DNA of 64,000 nt, taken from NCBI RefSeq assembly GCF_001787335.1, contig NZ_CP014674.1, positions 1,320,501 through 1,384,500 of the forward strand. The letters run 5' to 3'. The notes below the pieces were generated by a model. The model had not been told where the DNA came from, did not search any database, and saw only the letters and a list, made by a program, of their open reading frames with translations. Within the stretch, counting starts at the first letter, position 1, and each line of letters opens with the position of its first letter. The DNA is from Kozakia baliensis (GTDB taxonomy: Bacteria > Pseudomonadota > Alphaproteobacteria > Acetobacterales > Acetobacteraceae). A program made the translations under genes and the position numbers. This document shows positions 9,464 to 19,144 of the stretch, piece after piece.

Positions 9464-10068
9464 CGGAAGTGAATGACAACGCGCGCCATCAAAAGAAAAT
9501 GGCCAAGCGCAAGGAAATTCAAGACCGAGAAGTTGCTTCGAAAACCGAGGCACGTGGATTGCTGGCGGTTCATACAGGTGCGGGCAAAGGCAAATCCACC
9601 GCCGCTTTCGGATTGGCGCTGCGGATGCTCGGCCGGGGCAGGAAAGTGGTCGTGGTGCAGTTCATCAAAGGAGCATGGGATACAGGTGAACGCCATGCGC
9701 TTGAGCGTTTTGGCGATCAGATCGCGTGGCATGCATTGGGTGAAGGCTTCACTTGGGAAACGCAGGACCGGGAACGGGATATCGCGGCATGCGAGCGTGC
9801 TTGGGATGTAGCGAACGCAGCGCTCAACTCGGAAGATGTCGGGCTTGTTATTCTGGACGAGCTCAATATCGCCCTACGTTATGATTACCTTGCGCTCGAT
9901 CGCGTATTGGCGGACATCGCGCAACGACCGCCCAACCAACATGTCTGGGTGACGGGCCGCAACGCCAAACCGGGCATGATCGAAGCGGCGGACATGGTGA
10001 CGGAAATGATGCCGGTGAAGCACCATTTTAAAGCAGGTATCCGCGCGCAGGAAGGAATTGAATTCTAA
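9460..10068 (+). CDS. cobO: Corrinoid ATP:Co(I)rrin adenosyltransferase
   Basis: A 202-residue CobA/CobO-type adenosyltransferase that places the 5'-deoxyadenosyl group on reduced cobalt. The P-loop is in HTGAGKGKSTAAFG (residues ~33-46). KVVVVQFIKGAWDTGE, VGLVILDELNIALRYDYL and HVWVTGRNAKP are conserved blocks, and the C-terminal HHFKAGIRAQEGIEF tail is the family end. The basic first 30 residues match the N-terminal helix that closes over the corrinoid. It overlaps cobU by four bases and converges on cobD with a 9-base gap. Confidence 0.95.
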   Translation: MTEVNDNARHQKKMAKRKEIQDREVASKTEARGLLAVHTGAGKGKSTAAFGLALRMLGRGRKVVVVQFIKGAWDTGERHALERFGDQIAWHALGEGFTWETQDRERDIAACERAWDVANAALNSEDVGLVILDELNIALRYDYLALDRVLADIAQRPPNQHVWVTGRNAKPGMIEAADMVTEMMPVKHHFKAGIRAQEGIEF

Positions 10069-10077
10069 GCGGCAAAT

Positions 10078-11109
10078 TCAGGACCGATCCCGCCACACGT
10101 AAAGCGCCTGTTCCAGACGTGCCCATTCTTCTTCGCCACCTGGGAGACCTATGCGCAAACGATCATGGTGTGCGTTGAAGATACGGGTGACGATCCCATG
10201 ACGGCACAAATGAGTCCATAATTTCGCAGCGTCTTCCGTAATGACAAGCGTAAACAGGCTTACCTGTCCCTCATGCTGCAAATACGCTTGCTCTAAAATT
10301 CCAACGAGACGTCGCTTTGCGGAGGAAGCTATGTGATGGGCCTGTTGCAACCATTCGCGATCCCGCAGAGCTTGGCGACCCACGCTGAGCGCGAGGCTCC
10401 CTACAGGCCACGCGCCGACGAACTGACGTGCACGCTCTGCGAAATCGGGAGATGTCAGGAGAAATCCCAATCGAAGCCCTGGCAGGCCATAAATTTTGCC
10501 GAAAGAGCGCAGAACGATCAATGCAGGATGAGGGAGGGCAGGGATAAGAGTTTCCTCATGAAAATCGGCGAAGGCCTCATCCACCACCAAATAATTTCCA
10601 TATGACGCGCATCGATCGGCCAGATGTCGCAACTGCGCTGCCGGAAGAAGCCGCCCGTCCGGATTGTTGGGGTTACAGAGAATACAAACAGTGCCTCTTT
10701 GCACCGATTGCCGCTCGAAACTGCGCCAATCGGAAACCTGCTGCACCTCTACGCCGGCTTGTTGCCATGCGGTAGCGTGTCCGGAATAAGTCGGCTCCCA
10801 GATACAGGCGCGCGATGCCGTCACAAGGCGCGGCAACAAGGAGATCAAGCTCTGACTTCCCGGCGCGCTGACCACCATGGCGGGATCGGCGGCCCCATAA
10901 GCGATCGCCGCCGCCGCGCGTAAATCGTCCTCTTCGCCCGCTTCAGGTAAACGAGCGAAAATATCGGGCGACGGGAGCGTTAACGGGTAACGGTGAGGGT
11001 TGATGCCTGTCGATAAATCGACGAACGGCTGGGGTGCGTCAGGAAAATAACGCATGATCTCTTGCACTTGCCCACCATGCGTAGGGATAGGCGGAAGCGC
11101 TTCGTGCAT
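10078..11109 (-). CDS. cobD: Threonine-phosphate decarboxylase (class II aminotransferase fold)
   Basis: A 343-residue PLP enzyme that makes (R)-1-amino-2-propanol phosphate for the nucleotide loop. Visible signatures are the N-terminal THGG and FVDLSTGINP, CNPNNPDGRLL around residue 140, VVDEAFADFHEE, and the lysine that binds PLP in RSFGKIYGLPGLRLG. ATG 11109 follows the cobF stop by two bases and has GGTGA just upstream; ATG 11121 is an alternative that overlaps cobF. It is the last gene of the cobL-M-B-F-D run. In Pseudomonas denitrificans naming this is cobC. Confidence 0.92.
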   Translation of the reverse strand: MHEALPPIPTHGGQVQEIMRYFPDAPQPFVDLSTGINPHRYPLTLPSPDIFARLPEAGEEDDLRAAAAIAYGAADPAMVVSAPGSQSLISLLPRLVTASRACIWEPTYSGHATAWQQAGVEVQQVSDWRSFERQSVQRGTVCILCNPNNPDGRLLPAAQLRHLADRCASYGNYLVVDEAFADFHEETLIPALPHPALIVLRSFGKIYGLPGLRLGFLLTSPDFAERARQFVGAWPVGSLALSVGRQALRDREWLQQAHHIASSAKRRLVGILEQAYLQHEGQVSLFTLVITEDAAKLWTHLCRHGIVTRIFNAHHDRLRIGLPGGEEEWARLEQALYVWRDRS

Positions 11110-11113
11110 TAAT

Positions 11114-11878
11114 TCACCCATGGTTTGTATCGCGCCGCAGAAGGTAGATATCCATGATCCAACCATGGTCCGCTCGCGCCTCGGCCCGGGCCGTCAAGAT
11201 CCGGGGGCCGATCTGCGCGAGCGGGCCGGATAGCAATATTTGTTCGGGCATTCCAACATAAGCGCCCCAATAAATCGTCACTCCTTCGCTCGCGATATGC
11301 TGAAACGAACAATCCCCATCCAGCATCACCACCAATGTATCGACCCCGGGCAGCCAACCATATTCACGCAACTGTCGCCCAGTCGTTACTAGAAAGGGCG
11401 CACCGATGTCGTTCAGTGCGATAGTATGCGCCGCTGCAAGCATGTTCAGCGACATAATGCCAGGGACACTGCGGATTTGCGCGCGCGGCAATAACCGAGT
11501 GGCGATCCGCAGCGTACTGTCATACAGAGCTGGATCCCCCCAGACGAGCAGGGCAATCTTTCCACCTTGTGGAAGGTGATTGTGAATCGTCTCCTTCCAC
11601 GAGATGGCGACGGCATCGTGCCAATCCTCTACATTTTGGCGATAATCAGGGTTACTTTTGTCGCGGCGCGGCATATCGAATTCAGCGATACGGGTGCCTG
11701 GGGTAGTGAGCACTTGTGTACAGATTGCATGGCGCAATTCGGCGAGGTCCGCCTTGGCGCTTCCTTTTTTTGGTATGAGAATCAGATCGGCGGCATTGAT
11801 CTCGCGGATCGCCTGCAATGTCAGATGATCGGGATTACCCGTACCGATACCGATGAGCGTTAAGGTAATCTCAGTCAT
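11114..11878 (-). CDS. cobF: Precorrin-6A synthase (deacetylating), C1-methyltransferase
   Basis: A 254-residue tetrapyrrole (corrin) methylase of the aerobic pathway that methylates C1 of precorrin-5 with loss of acetate. The SAM-binding fold begins with LTLIGIGTGNPDHLTLQAI and contains LLVWGDPALYDSTLRI (residues ~108-123) and SVPGIMSLNMLAAAH. CobF is restricted to the oxygen-dependent route, so it helps define the pathway type here. It overlaps cobB by four bases and is followed directly by cobD. Confidence 0.94.
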   Translation of the reverse strand: MTEITLTLIGIGTGNPDHLTLQAIREINAADLILIPKKGSAKADLAELRHAICTQVLTTPGTRIAEFDMPRRDKSNPDYRQNVEDWHDAVAISWKETIHNHLPQGGKIALLVWGDPALYDSTLRIATRLLPRAQIRSVPGIMSLNMLAAAHTIALNDIGAPFLVTTGRQLREYGWLPGVDTLVVMLDGDCSFQHIASEGVTIYWGAYVGMPEQILLSGPLAQIGPRILTARAEARADHGWIMDIYLLRRDTNHG

Positions 11879-13185
11879 GCCGTTGGCGCAATTAGATGGA
11901 AAAACGTGCCAGTGGCAAGTCCGCGTCTCGACCCTGTTTCGGCAATGCTCATGCGATTGGCGTCAAGGGTATGCGCGAGAGGTTCGTCCGGTTGATGAAC
12001 GATCGTGGCATAATGAAATTCATGACCGCGTAGCCGTTGCCCCGCCGCGTAACCCGGGATGGGTGACATCAGCGTAGCAAGCCGGTAACCCAAATGCATG
12101 CGACGCGTGGCGAACGAGGTTTCCAGACCGAGAAGCCCAGTCATGGCGTGTCGTACACCCCGTGCATCGGTCAGGCTCGTTCCCATCACCATGTAACCGC
12201 CGCACTCTCCGTGCACGGGTTTCTCTGCGGCAAAACGTCGCAAACCCTCGTGAAAGCGCGTCGCAGCAGCCAAATTTCCGGCGTGAAGTTCAGGATAACC
12301 ACCGGGAAGCCAACACGCATCGGCCTGTGGGTCTGGCGCTTCGTCGGCAAGGGGAGAGAAGAGCGTCATTTCCGCTCCCGCCTGACGCCATCCTTCAAGA
12401 AGATGTGGATAGATGAAAGAGAATGCCGCATCGCGCGCCAACGCCACACGTTGCCCTGGTGGAGATAGGGCAACCGGCGAATTTTCAGCTTTTACATTGG
12501 CCGCCGCGAGCGAGAAAATTTGTTCCAAATCCATATGAGTGGCGATGAACTCGCCAAGCTGGTCGAGCAATGCGACCAAATTCGGCTGCTCCTCGGCCTG
12601 AACCAATCCAAGGTGGCGTTCGGGAAGGGTCACGGTTTTATGCCGGGGAAGAACACCCAAAACACGTATCCCAGCCTCCGCCATCCCAACACGGATCAGC
12701 GCCTCATGACGTGGACTGGCGACGCGATTGAGGATAACACCGGCTAGTTTGACTTTGGGCGATAGCGTGGCGAAGCCGTGCGCGATAGCGGCAGCGGATT
12801 GAGCCTGGCCGGACACGTCCAACACCAGCACGACCGGCCAGCCGGTCAGCGCCGCCATATCGGCGCTGGAACCATTCCCCGCTTCTCCGGCAGAGGCTAC
12901 GCCATCGAACAAACCCATCGAGCCTTCAGCGAGCGTCAATTCCGCATCCGCACGTATGCCGATCAGCCCCGTAATTCGTTCGGCCGACATGGCCCAGCTA
13001 TCGAGATTGAAAGAAGGGCGTCCCGATGCGGCGGTATGAAAGGCCGGATCGATATAATCCGGACCGTTCTTGAACGGCTGCACGGTTACGCCGCGCTTTC
13101 TCAGAGCAGACAACAATCCGAGCATGATCGTTGTTTTGCCTGCGCCGGAAGCCGGGGCGGAAATGATGAGACCAGGACAATTCAT
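11875..13185 (-). CDS. cobB: Cobyrinate (hydrogenobyrinate) a,c-diamide synthase
   Basis: A 436-residue two-domain amidotransferase that amidates side chains a and c using ATP and glutamine. The N-terminal dethiobiotin-synthetase-like domain starts with [20 protein letters not shown], followed by [14 protein letters not shown]. The C-terminal class I glutaminase domain contains [11 protein letters not shown] and the nucleophile Cys in [12 protein letters not shown] (residue ~329). It overlaps cobM at its start and cobF at its end by four bases each, a tightly coupled arrangement. Confidence 0.94.
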   Translation of the reverse strand: MNCPGLIISAPASGAGKTTIMLGLLSALRKRGVTVQPFKNGPDYIDPAFHTAASGRPSFNLDSWAMSAERITGLIGIRADAELTLAEGSMGLFDGVASAGEAGNGSSADMAALTGWPVVLVLDVSGQAQSAAAIAHGFATLSPKVKLAGVILNRVASPRHEALIRVGMAEAGIRVLGVLPRHKTVTLPERHLGLVQAEEQPNLVALLDQLGEFIATHMDLEQIFSLAAANVKAENSPVALSPPGQRVALARDAAFSFIYPHLLEGWRQAGAEMTLFSPLADEAPDPQADACWLPGGYPELHAGNLAAATRFHEGLRRFAAEKPVHGECGGYMVMGTSLTDARGVRHAMTGLLGLETSFATRRMHLGYRLATLMSPIPGYAAGQRLRGHEFHYATIVHQPDEPLAHTLDANRMSIAETGSRRGLATGTFFHLIAPTA

Positions 13186-13967
13186 TCGTCGGCCTCCGGA
13201 AAGCGCGGATTAATGCCGACTGGGCGAAAACGGCGGTCGTAATCGCCCGCGTAAAGACGGCTTTCATCGAATGCGGTTGGCGCGATGGTACGCCCTACCA
13301 GGATCAGCGCCGTACGTTCGAGTTCGGTCGCCAGAGCCGTTTTCAACGTGTCCAATGTCGCGCGAATAATACGTTGGTCCGGCCAACTGGCGCGCCATAC
13401 GATAGCGACCGGGCAATCCGCACCGTAATGAGGGGTCAGTTCGGCCAAGACATTATCGAGCACGTGAATAGATAAGTGAATCGCAAGCGTCGCGCCCGTG
13501 GCGGCGAAGGCGGCAAGTTTTTCACGCGGCGGCATGGCGGTCGCACGTCCGGAAGTGCGTGTAAGTACGACGGATTGCACAAGGCCGGGTAAGGTCAGTT
13601 CCACCTCTAGCGTGGCGGCCGCGGCGGCGAAGGAAGGCACGCCAGGCGTTACATCATAAGGAATGTCCAATGCGCGCAGACGGCGCAATTGTTCTCCCAT
13701 GGCGGACCAAACGGAAAGATCGCCAGAATGAAGGCGCGCGACATCGTGACCCGCTTTATGAGCCGTAACGATCTCATCGATGATGGCATCCAATGAGAGC
13801 GGGGCCGTGTTGACGATACGCGCCCCAGACGGACAATGATCGAGCAGGGCTGCAGGCACCAAGGAACCAGCATAGAGGCAGACGGGGCTTGCCGCGATAA
13901 GATCGCGCCCGCGTAGAGTAATGAGGTCCGGCGCGCCGGGGCCAGCTCCGATGAAATGGACGGTCAT
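13182..13967 (-). CDS. cobM: Precorrin-4 C11-methyltransferase
   Basis: A 261-residue corrin methylase that adds the C11 methyl group to make precorrin-5. Typical blocks are [20 protein letters not shown] at the N-terminus, [28 protein letters not shown] (residues ~80-94) and the [20 protein letters not shown] loop that shapes the SAM site. It starts 16 bases after cobL and overlaps cobB by four bases. Confidence 0.94.
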   Translation of the reverse strand: MTVHFIGAGPGAPDLITLRGRDLIAASPVCLYAGSLVPAALLDHCPSGARIVNTAPLSLDAIIDEIVTAHKAGHDVARLHSGDLSVWSAMGEQLRRLRALDIPYDVTPGVPSFAAAAATLEVELTLPGLVQSVVLTRTSGRATAMPPREKLAAFAATGATLAIHLSIHVLDNVLAELTPHYGADCPVAIVWRASWPDQRIIRATLDTLKTALATELERTALILVGRTIAPTAFDESRLYAGDYDRRFRPVGINPRFPEADE

Positions 13968-13983
13968 ATCGAGCTCCGCGCCT

Positions 13984-15168
13984 TCATCGTATTACGCTCC
14001 ATTGCATGACCGGTCGCGCGGGACGCCACCCCCGCATCGATCCCAATGGAGCGGCGTGAGCCAATTCGATCCGAAGCAATTCGCCGCCTTTTTGCTCCTG
14101 CCATATCGCAAGGAGCGTCTCAGTTTCCAGCGTGACGCCATTGGCGACGATTCGCGTCCCAATAGGCAATCGGCTCCACAAATAATCCAACAGTTCCGCG
14201 CTAGCCCCACCGCCGATGAACACGGCATCCGGATCGGGCAACTCCGTCAACGCGACGGGAGCTTCACCTTCCACGATCCGAAGGCGATGATCGAGACCGA
14301 AAGCATGCGTGTTCGTGTGGATATTTACGACACGATCAAGACGCGCTTCGACGGCGATCGCACGCCCTCCCGTCAGGCACCATTCCACCGAGATCGACCC
14401 GGAGCCCGCCCCAAGGTCCCATAGAAGTTCGCCAGGACGTGGGGCCAAAGCCGAAATGGTGAGCGCGCGGATCGGTCGCTTGGTGATCTGCCCGTCATGC
14501 ACGAAGCTTTCATCGAGCAAACCGGAAGCCCGACTCAGCCCATGCCCGCCCGCTACGGCGATAGCCACGGCGACTGGTGCTGCGATATCCTTCAAGGCGC
14601 ATTCATTCGCGCGGATGGCGCGGACACGCTCACGCGGACCGCCAAGCGCTTCCATGACGTGAAGGGTGGCAAAACCGAATTTTCGCGCAACCAGCCATTG
14701 TGCCAGTGCTGCGACTGCTGGCCCGTCACGCAACAGGCAAAGAATATGCGCCCCGGTGTGGAGCACGGGCAGAAGCCGTTCGAAAGGCGCGGCGTGCAAT
14801 CCGAAGCAGCATGATTGTTCGAGCCGCCAACCCAATCGGTTGGCCATCAGGGAAAACGTCGAAACCGATGGATAGGATCGCCATTCGCCCGGCTCAAGCT
14901 GCGCGGCGAGGATGGCGCCAGCGCCGAACCAAAACGGATCGCCCGAAGCCAACGCCACCACCCGGCGGCGACTACGTTCGGCAAAAACGGGTTCGACCGA
15001 GAATGGGACCGGCCACGCCCGGCCTCTATCTCCCGCATTTACGAGCGCAAGATGACGAGGACCGCCGAAAATCACCTCAGCGGAGGCCAGTTCGGCATGG
15101 CACGCCGCCGATAAACCTGCCATGCCATCCTCACCGATACCGATGATCGCAAGCCAGGGTTCAGCCAT
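13984..15168 (-). CDS. cobL: Precorrin-6B C5,15-methyltransferase (decarboxylating), CbiE-CbiT fusion
   Basis: A 394-residue bifunctional methylase. The N-terminal CbiE domain ([19 protein letters not shown], then [15 protein letters not shown]) methylates C5. The C-terminal CbiT domain ([20 protein letters not shown], residues ~240-260, and [14 protein letters not shown]) methylates C15 and removes the acetate carboxyl. ATG 15168 has AAGGA eight bases before it. Its start codon shares two bases with the cobK start on the other strand, so its own promoter, if any, must lie inside cobK. Confidence 0.94.
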   Translation of the reverse strand: MAEPWLAIIGIGEDGMAGLSAACHAELASAEVIFGGPRHLALVNAGDRGRAWPVPFSVEPVFAERSRRRVVALASGDPFWFGAGAILAAQLEPGEWRSYPSVSTFSLMANRLGWRLEQSCCFGLHAAPFERLLPVLHTGAHILCLLRDGPAVAALAQWLVARKFGFATLHVMEALGGPRERVRAIRANECALKDIAAPVAVAIAVAGGHGLSRASGLLDESFVHDGQITKRPIRALTISALAPRPGELLWDLGAGSGSISVEWCLTGGRAIAVEARLDRVVNIHTNTHAFGLDHRLRIVEGEAPVALTELPDPDAVFIGGGASAELLDYLWSRLPIGTRIVANGVTLETETLLAIWQEQKGGELLRIELAHAAPLGSMRGWRPARPVMQWSVIR

Positions 15169-15916
15169 GATTCGCGTCCTTCTGCTGGGCGGCACCACCG
15201 AAGCAAGTCAGATCGCGCAGCTTTTGGCCAATGCTGGAATAGAAGCTGTGTTTTCCTACGCGGGCAGAACGACAAAACCGGTTTCTCAACCGATCCCGGT
15301 TCGGGTCGGCGGTTTTGGCGGCGTGGCAGGGCTGGTGTCCTATCTGCGCAATGCCAAGATCACGCACGTGCTTGACGCAACCCATCCTTTCGCTGCGCAG
15401 ATGAGCTGTCATGCGATAGCGGCCTGCGCCGAAACCGATATTCCGCTGCTGGCGTTCGAGCGACCGCCCTGGAAGCCCGCCGAGGGCGACGATTGGCGTT
15501 CGGTGCCTGATATACCGAGTGCGGTTGCCGCGCTGCCCTCCGCTGCTTCCCGCATTTTCCTGGCAATCGGACGGCAGCATATCGAAATATTTTCGGCGCG
15601 CCCTCAACATGAATATCTTCTGCGTTTGGTCGATGCGCCCGCCCTTCCACTGCCCCTGCCACAGGCGGAGATTGTTATTGCCCGCGGTCCTTTCACGATT
15701 GAAGGGGATGCGGCCCTGATGCAGACACACCGCATTACCCATGTCGTAGCCAAGAATGCGGGCGGCGTCGGCGCGCAGGCAAAACTGGACGCGGCGCGAA
15801 TACTCGGTTTGCCGGTCATCCTGATCGAACGCCCTGCAATACCGCCACGACCTGTCGCACGCACGATGAAAGAGGCAATGGCTTGGCTGCGTCATCCGGC
15901 GCGTCTCGGCGTATAG
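15167..15916 (+). CDS. cobK: Precorrin-6A reductase
   Basis: A 249-residue NADPH-dependent reductase of the corrin ring. [20 protein letters not shown] begins the Rossmann-like fold. HVLDATHPFAAQMSCHAIAAC (residues ~66-86) and ITHVVAKNAGGVGAQAKLDAA near 190 are family blocks. ATG 15167 has AGGG seven bases upstream. This is the only plus-strand gene inside a minus-strand run of ring-synthesis genes. It shares its start codon bases with cobL and overlaps the 3' end of cobJ by 25 bases. Confidence 0.93.
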   Translation: MIRVLLLGGTTEASQIAQLLANAGIEAVFSYAGRTTKPVSQPIPVRVGGFGGVAGLVSYLRNAKITHVLDATHPFAAQMSCHAIAACAETDIPLLAFERPPWKPAEGDDWRSVPDIPSAVAALPSAASRIFLAIGRQHIEIFSARPQHEYLLRLVDAPALPLPLPQAEIVIARGPFTIEGDAALMQTHRITHVVAKNAGGVGAQAKLDAARILGLPVILIERPAIPPRPVARTMKEAMAWLRHPARLGV

Positions 15917-16626
15917 GCGTATGGCCCGATCCGCCGCGTGGCGGCGTTTCCAACCAAAACGACCGTACGCATATCGGCCATCTCGGCGCGCGCTTCGGCC
16001 AGTGTCACGATATTGATATCTTCTTCCGGCGTCGCCACGGCGCGGGCAAAGATCACAAGCCGCGTGGCCTCGCATTCTTCTCGAAGGATATCCAGAGCAC
16101 GTGCGAATTGATGCGGGCGGCTGGCAGAACGCGGGTTGTAGAAAGCCATGGCGAAGTCCGCCTGCGCGGCAAGCCGCAACCGACGTTCGACAATCTCCCA
16201 AGGCTTTAGATTGTCGGAAAGATTAATCGCACAGAAATCATGCCCCAATGGCGCACCGACACGTGCCGCTGCCGCCAGCATGGCGGTGATACCCGGCATA
16301 ACGCGGATATTGATCGAGGCAAAACGCGGTGTGTGTTCCACTGCCTCGAAAACTGCCGAGGCCATGGCGAACACGCCAGGATCGCCCGATGAAACGACGA
16401 CAACGCGCCGCCCTTCCGCCGCCATCTCCAAAGCATGGGTCGCGCGCTCCAACTCCACGCGATTATCCGAGGCATGCAGTGTCAATCCGTCTCGCGACGG
16501 GATGCGCGCCACATAGGGGATGTAGCCGACGACATCCGTCGCAACGGCAAGGGCGCATGTCACCTCCGGCGTGATAAGCGCTTCATCGCCCGGCCCTAGA
16601 CCGACAACCGTCACGCTTCCAATCAT
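15892..16626 (-). CDS. cobJ: Precorrin-3B C17-methyltransferase
   Basis: A 244-residue corrin methylase that methylates C17 and drives ring contraction. Blocks seen are TVVGLGPGDEALITPEVTCA at the N-terminus, VVGYIPYVARIP, VVVSSGDPGVFAMASAVFE (residues ~74-92), VMPGITAMLAAAARVGAPLG and FYNPRSASRPHQFARAL. ATG 16626 overlaps the end of cobI by four bases; a longer frame back to 16692 is non-homologous. Its 3' end overlaps the convergent cobK. Confidence 0.94.
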   Translation of the reverse strand: MIGSVTVVGLGPGDEALITPEVTCALAVATDVVGYIPYVARIPSRDGLTLHASDNRVELERATHALEMAAEGRRVVVVSSGDPGVFAMASAVFEAVEHTPRFASINIRVMPGITAMLAAAARVGAPLGHDFCAINLSDNLKPWEIVERRLRLAAQADFAMAFYNPRSASRPHQFARALDILREECEATRLVIFARAVATPEEDINIVTLAEARAEMADMRTVVLVGNAATRRIGPYAYTPRRAG

Positions 16627-17363
16627 GACGCGTCCCCGCTCTCGGGCCGACGGCCATGCCCATGCACGATGACGATCGCGAAATAGGCGCACTCATTCTC
16701 GCACGCATCGGAAAGGGCCGTAACCCGTTGATTGGGCATCGTACCATGTTCGATCAGCCAAGCCTCGTTGAGCCGACCGGTCGCGGCCAGGGCGCGGCGT
16801 ATTTTGGGCAGATTTCTCCCGGTTTTCATCACAACCAGCGCATCGGTGCTTCGCATATGCCGCGCTAAATCATCTTCCGGCATCGTCCCGGTCAACACGG
16901 TCAATACATCGTCACCCCAAGTGATCGGAATGCCGGTGGCGTTCCAACATCCGGTCATGCCGGTAATGCCAGGGATGACTTCCATCTCGACGCGTCCTTG
17001 AAGGCGTGCATGAAGATGCATGAAAGAGCCGTAGAAAAACGGATCGCCCTCGCAAAGCACGACAATTTCCCGAGTATGCGCCAAGTCGATCAGCCGGCTC
17101 GCCCAATCGTCGTAAAAACGAGCGAGAGCCTCCCGATAAGCAAGGCTTTCCACCGGAAGTTCGGTCGTAACGGGATATTCCATCGGATATTCCACAACCT
17201 CCGGCGATAGCATACCCTCCACGATCCGCCGCGCCTGCCCGGTGCGCCCGGCTTTGCGAAAATAAGCAACGTGGCGTGCCCTGCGGATCAGACGGTCGGC
17301 ACGCACGCTGATCAATTCGGGATCGCCAGGCCCGAGCCCCGCGCATATGATCCTACCGGACAC
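16623..17363 (-). CDS. cobI: Precorrin-2 C20-methyltransferase
   Basis: A 246-residue corrin methylase that converts precorrin-2 to precorrin-3A. Blocks seen are IICAGLGPGDPELISVRADR, VVLCEGDPFFYGSFMHLHAR (residues ~98-117) and VIPGITGMTGCWNATGIPIT. No ATG fits. The GTG at 17363 comes four bases after the cobH stop and gives the usual N-terminus and length, with GGAAAG at the end of cobH as the likely ribosome site. It overlaps cobJ by four bases. Confidence 0.92.
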   Translation of the reverse strand: MSGRIICAGLGPGDPELISVRADRLIRRARHVAYFRKAGRTGQARRIVEGMLSPEVVEYPMEYPVTTELPVESLAYREALARFYDDWASRLIDLAHTREIVVLCEGDPFFYGSFMHLHARLQGRVEMEVIPGITGMTGCWNATGIPITWGDDVLTVLTGTMPEDDLARHMRSTDALVVMKTGRNLPKIRRALAATGRLNEAWLIEHGTMPNQRVTALSDACENECAYFAIVIVHGHGRRPESGDAS

Positions 17364-17367
17364 GATC

Positions 17368-17997
17368 CTATTCTTTCCGGCTCGCCAGCGCGTTGATCGC
17401 CGCGACCGTAATGGCCGAGCCACCCAAACGCCCCTTGACGATCAGCGCCGGAGCCGGAGGCGCCACCATCAACGCGTCTTTCGATTCCGCCGCGCCGACG
17501 AAACCAACCGGACAGCCGACGATGGCTGCCGGCCTAGGGCAGGCGGGGTCTTCCAGCATATTCAGCAAGTGAAACAACGCCGTGGGTGCATTTCCGATAG
17601 CAACCACAGCGCCGGAAAGATGAGGCCGCCAGAGTTCCAGCGCGGCTGCCGAGCGCGTATTGCCCATTTCACGCGCGAGTTCGGCAACGCCTGGATCATG
17701 CAATGTGCAGATCACAGCATTATCGGCAGGCAGTCGAGTGCGTGTGATGCCCTCGCTGACCATGCGGGCATCGCACAAAATCGGTGCACCGCTTTCCAGC
17801 GCCGCACGAGCGGCATGCGCCATACCGGGCGTGAATTCGATGAAACGCTCAAGCCCGACCATACCAGCGGCATGGATCATCCGCACGACGACGATCTCTT
17901 CTTCCGGGCTGAAACGGGCTAGATCGGCTTCAGCACGGATCGTTGCAAAAGATCGGCGGTAAATAGCCGCACCATCGGTTTCATAAAGATGCGGCAT
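17368..17997 (-). CDS. cobH: Precorrin-8X methylmutase
   Basis: A 209-residue enzyme that moves the methyl group from C11 to C12, forming hydrogenobyrinate. The catalytic His lies in VRMIHAAGMVGLERF (residue ~43). APILCDARMVSEGITRTRLP and GNAPTALFHLLNMLED (residues ~138-153) are conserved, as is the C-terminal VIVKGRLGGS-like block. It starts inside the last 17 bases of cobG and is followed after four bases by cobI. Confidence 0.95.
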   Translation of the reverse strand: MPHLYETDGAAIYRRSFATIRAEADLARFSPEEEIVVVRMIHAAGMVGLERFIEFTPGMAHAARAALESGAPILCDARMVSEGITRTRLPADNAVICTLHDPGVAELAREMGNTRSAAALELWRPHLSGAVVAIGNAPTALFHLLNMLEDPACPRPAAIVGCPVGFVGAAESKDALMVAPPAPALIVKGRLGGSAITVAAINALASRKE

Positions 17998-19144
17998 AGG
18001 GACCTTTCATCAGCAAACCGGCAGAAGCGCGCAATTCCTCCGTCGTTAGGTGGCGTTGCTTCGGTGGATCGGTCGTCACACCGTTGCATACGAGATCGAA
18101 GCCATCGGACCCGGCAACGAGCGTGAATGTAGCGGGGCCGGGATGCGCGCAGCTTTTCTCGCAGCCTGAGACATGCAGCATTTTCCCTGCTGGAACATGC
18201 GCGGCCAATGTTCGCGCCAAGTCCCTCGTGGGTTGAAGCGCTTGCGCGCAATCCGGCGCGCCAGGGCAAGCTCTGACGCGCAGTAATGGATCATCGGGAG
18301 AAACAAGCAGACCGTCGATTTTCGGCGCGCGCTTTGCACCTTCGAGTAAAATCATTCGCCAAGGAGTCATACGCAAAGGGGCGATGTCCGCCAGAGAGGC
18401 AAGGGTTCGCGCTTCCATCCGCCCGAACGGAATGCCGACCATAAAGCCAGAATCTGACGGTCCAAGAACCGGCATGAAAGACGCCAGAACCGCAGGCTCG
18501 GAGATAAAGCCTTCCGGCACCATAGCGCCAGCTTCCAGATGCGCGGCCATGCGCCCCTGGCCACCATTGGCGACGAACCAACGGGCTAGGGAGAGCGCGG
18601 CTGGGATCGCATTCTGCAACGTGACGGGCATGCTGCGATCAGTTCCGTCCGCACGGCAAAGAAGTGCCCCCGATGGGCCGCGTTCGATACGAATATCAGC
18701 GGAAACCTCCCTTAAAACAGGGGTGGCGCCGGTATCGATCGCAAAGCCGAATTTGCCGGGTAAATCTAGTGCCGGATCATTTTGCAGCGCGGCATTCAGC
18801 ATATTCGCGAGTTCAACCGTGCCATCATCCTCATGCCAAAACGGCGTCATGACAACGTTGCGTCGCGCCTCCGCTTCAGGCGTCGGATCGGCCAGCCCGA
18901 GCGCCGTCAATTTGGAAAGCAGCGCCGCGTGCGCTTCCTCCTTAACACCACGAATTTGCAGATTGGCGCGCGTGGACAGATCGATTGTCCCGTTACCGTA
19001 ACGCGTGGCCAAATGCGCAAGGCCGGAAGCTTGCCTTTGCGTCAAACGCCCGAGCGGCGGCCGCACACGCACTAAAAGGCCATCGCCCGAACGCATTGGC
19101 CGCCATGCACCGGGGCACCAACCTTTGACGATCGGCCCTGTCAT
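17981..19144 (-). CDS. cobG: Precorrin-3B synthase (4Fe-4S monooxygenase)
   Basis: A 387-residue nitrite/sulfite-reductase-like enzyme that uses oxygen to hydroxylate C20 and form the lactone of precorrin-3B, the hallmark of the aerobic route. Cluster ligands are visible as CPGAPDC and, about 36 residues later, CEKSC in the C-terminal third. N-terminal CPGAWRPMRSGDGLLVRVRP is a ferredoxin-like half-domain. ATG 19144 overlaps the cobN stop by four bases. The family is catalytically distinct from the oxygen-independent CbiX/CbiG route. Confidence 0.93.
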   Translation of the reverse strand: MTGPIVKGWCPGAWRPMRSGDGLLVRVRPPLGRLTQRQASGLAHLATRYGNGTIDLSTRANLQIRGVKEEAHAALLSKLTALGLADPTPEAEARRNVVMTPFWHEDDGTVELANMLNAALQNDPALDLPGKFGFAIDTGATPVLREVSADIRIERGPSGALLCRADGTDRSMPVTLQNAIPAALSLARWFVANGGQGRMAAHLEAGAMVPEGFISEPAVLASFMPVLGPSDSGFMVGIPFGRMEARTLASLADIAPLRMTPWRMILLEGAKRAPKIDGLLVSPDDPLLRVRACPGAPDCAQALQPTRDLARTLAAHVPAGKMLHVSGCEKSCAHPGPATFTLVAGSDGFDLVCNGVTTDPPKQRHLTTEELRASAGLLMKGPYAASL

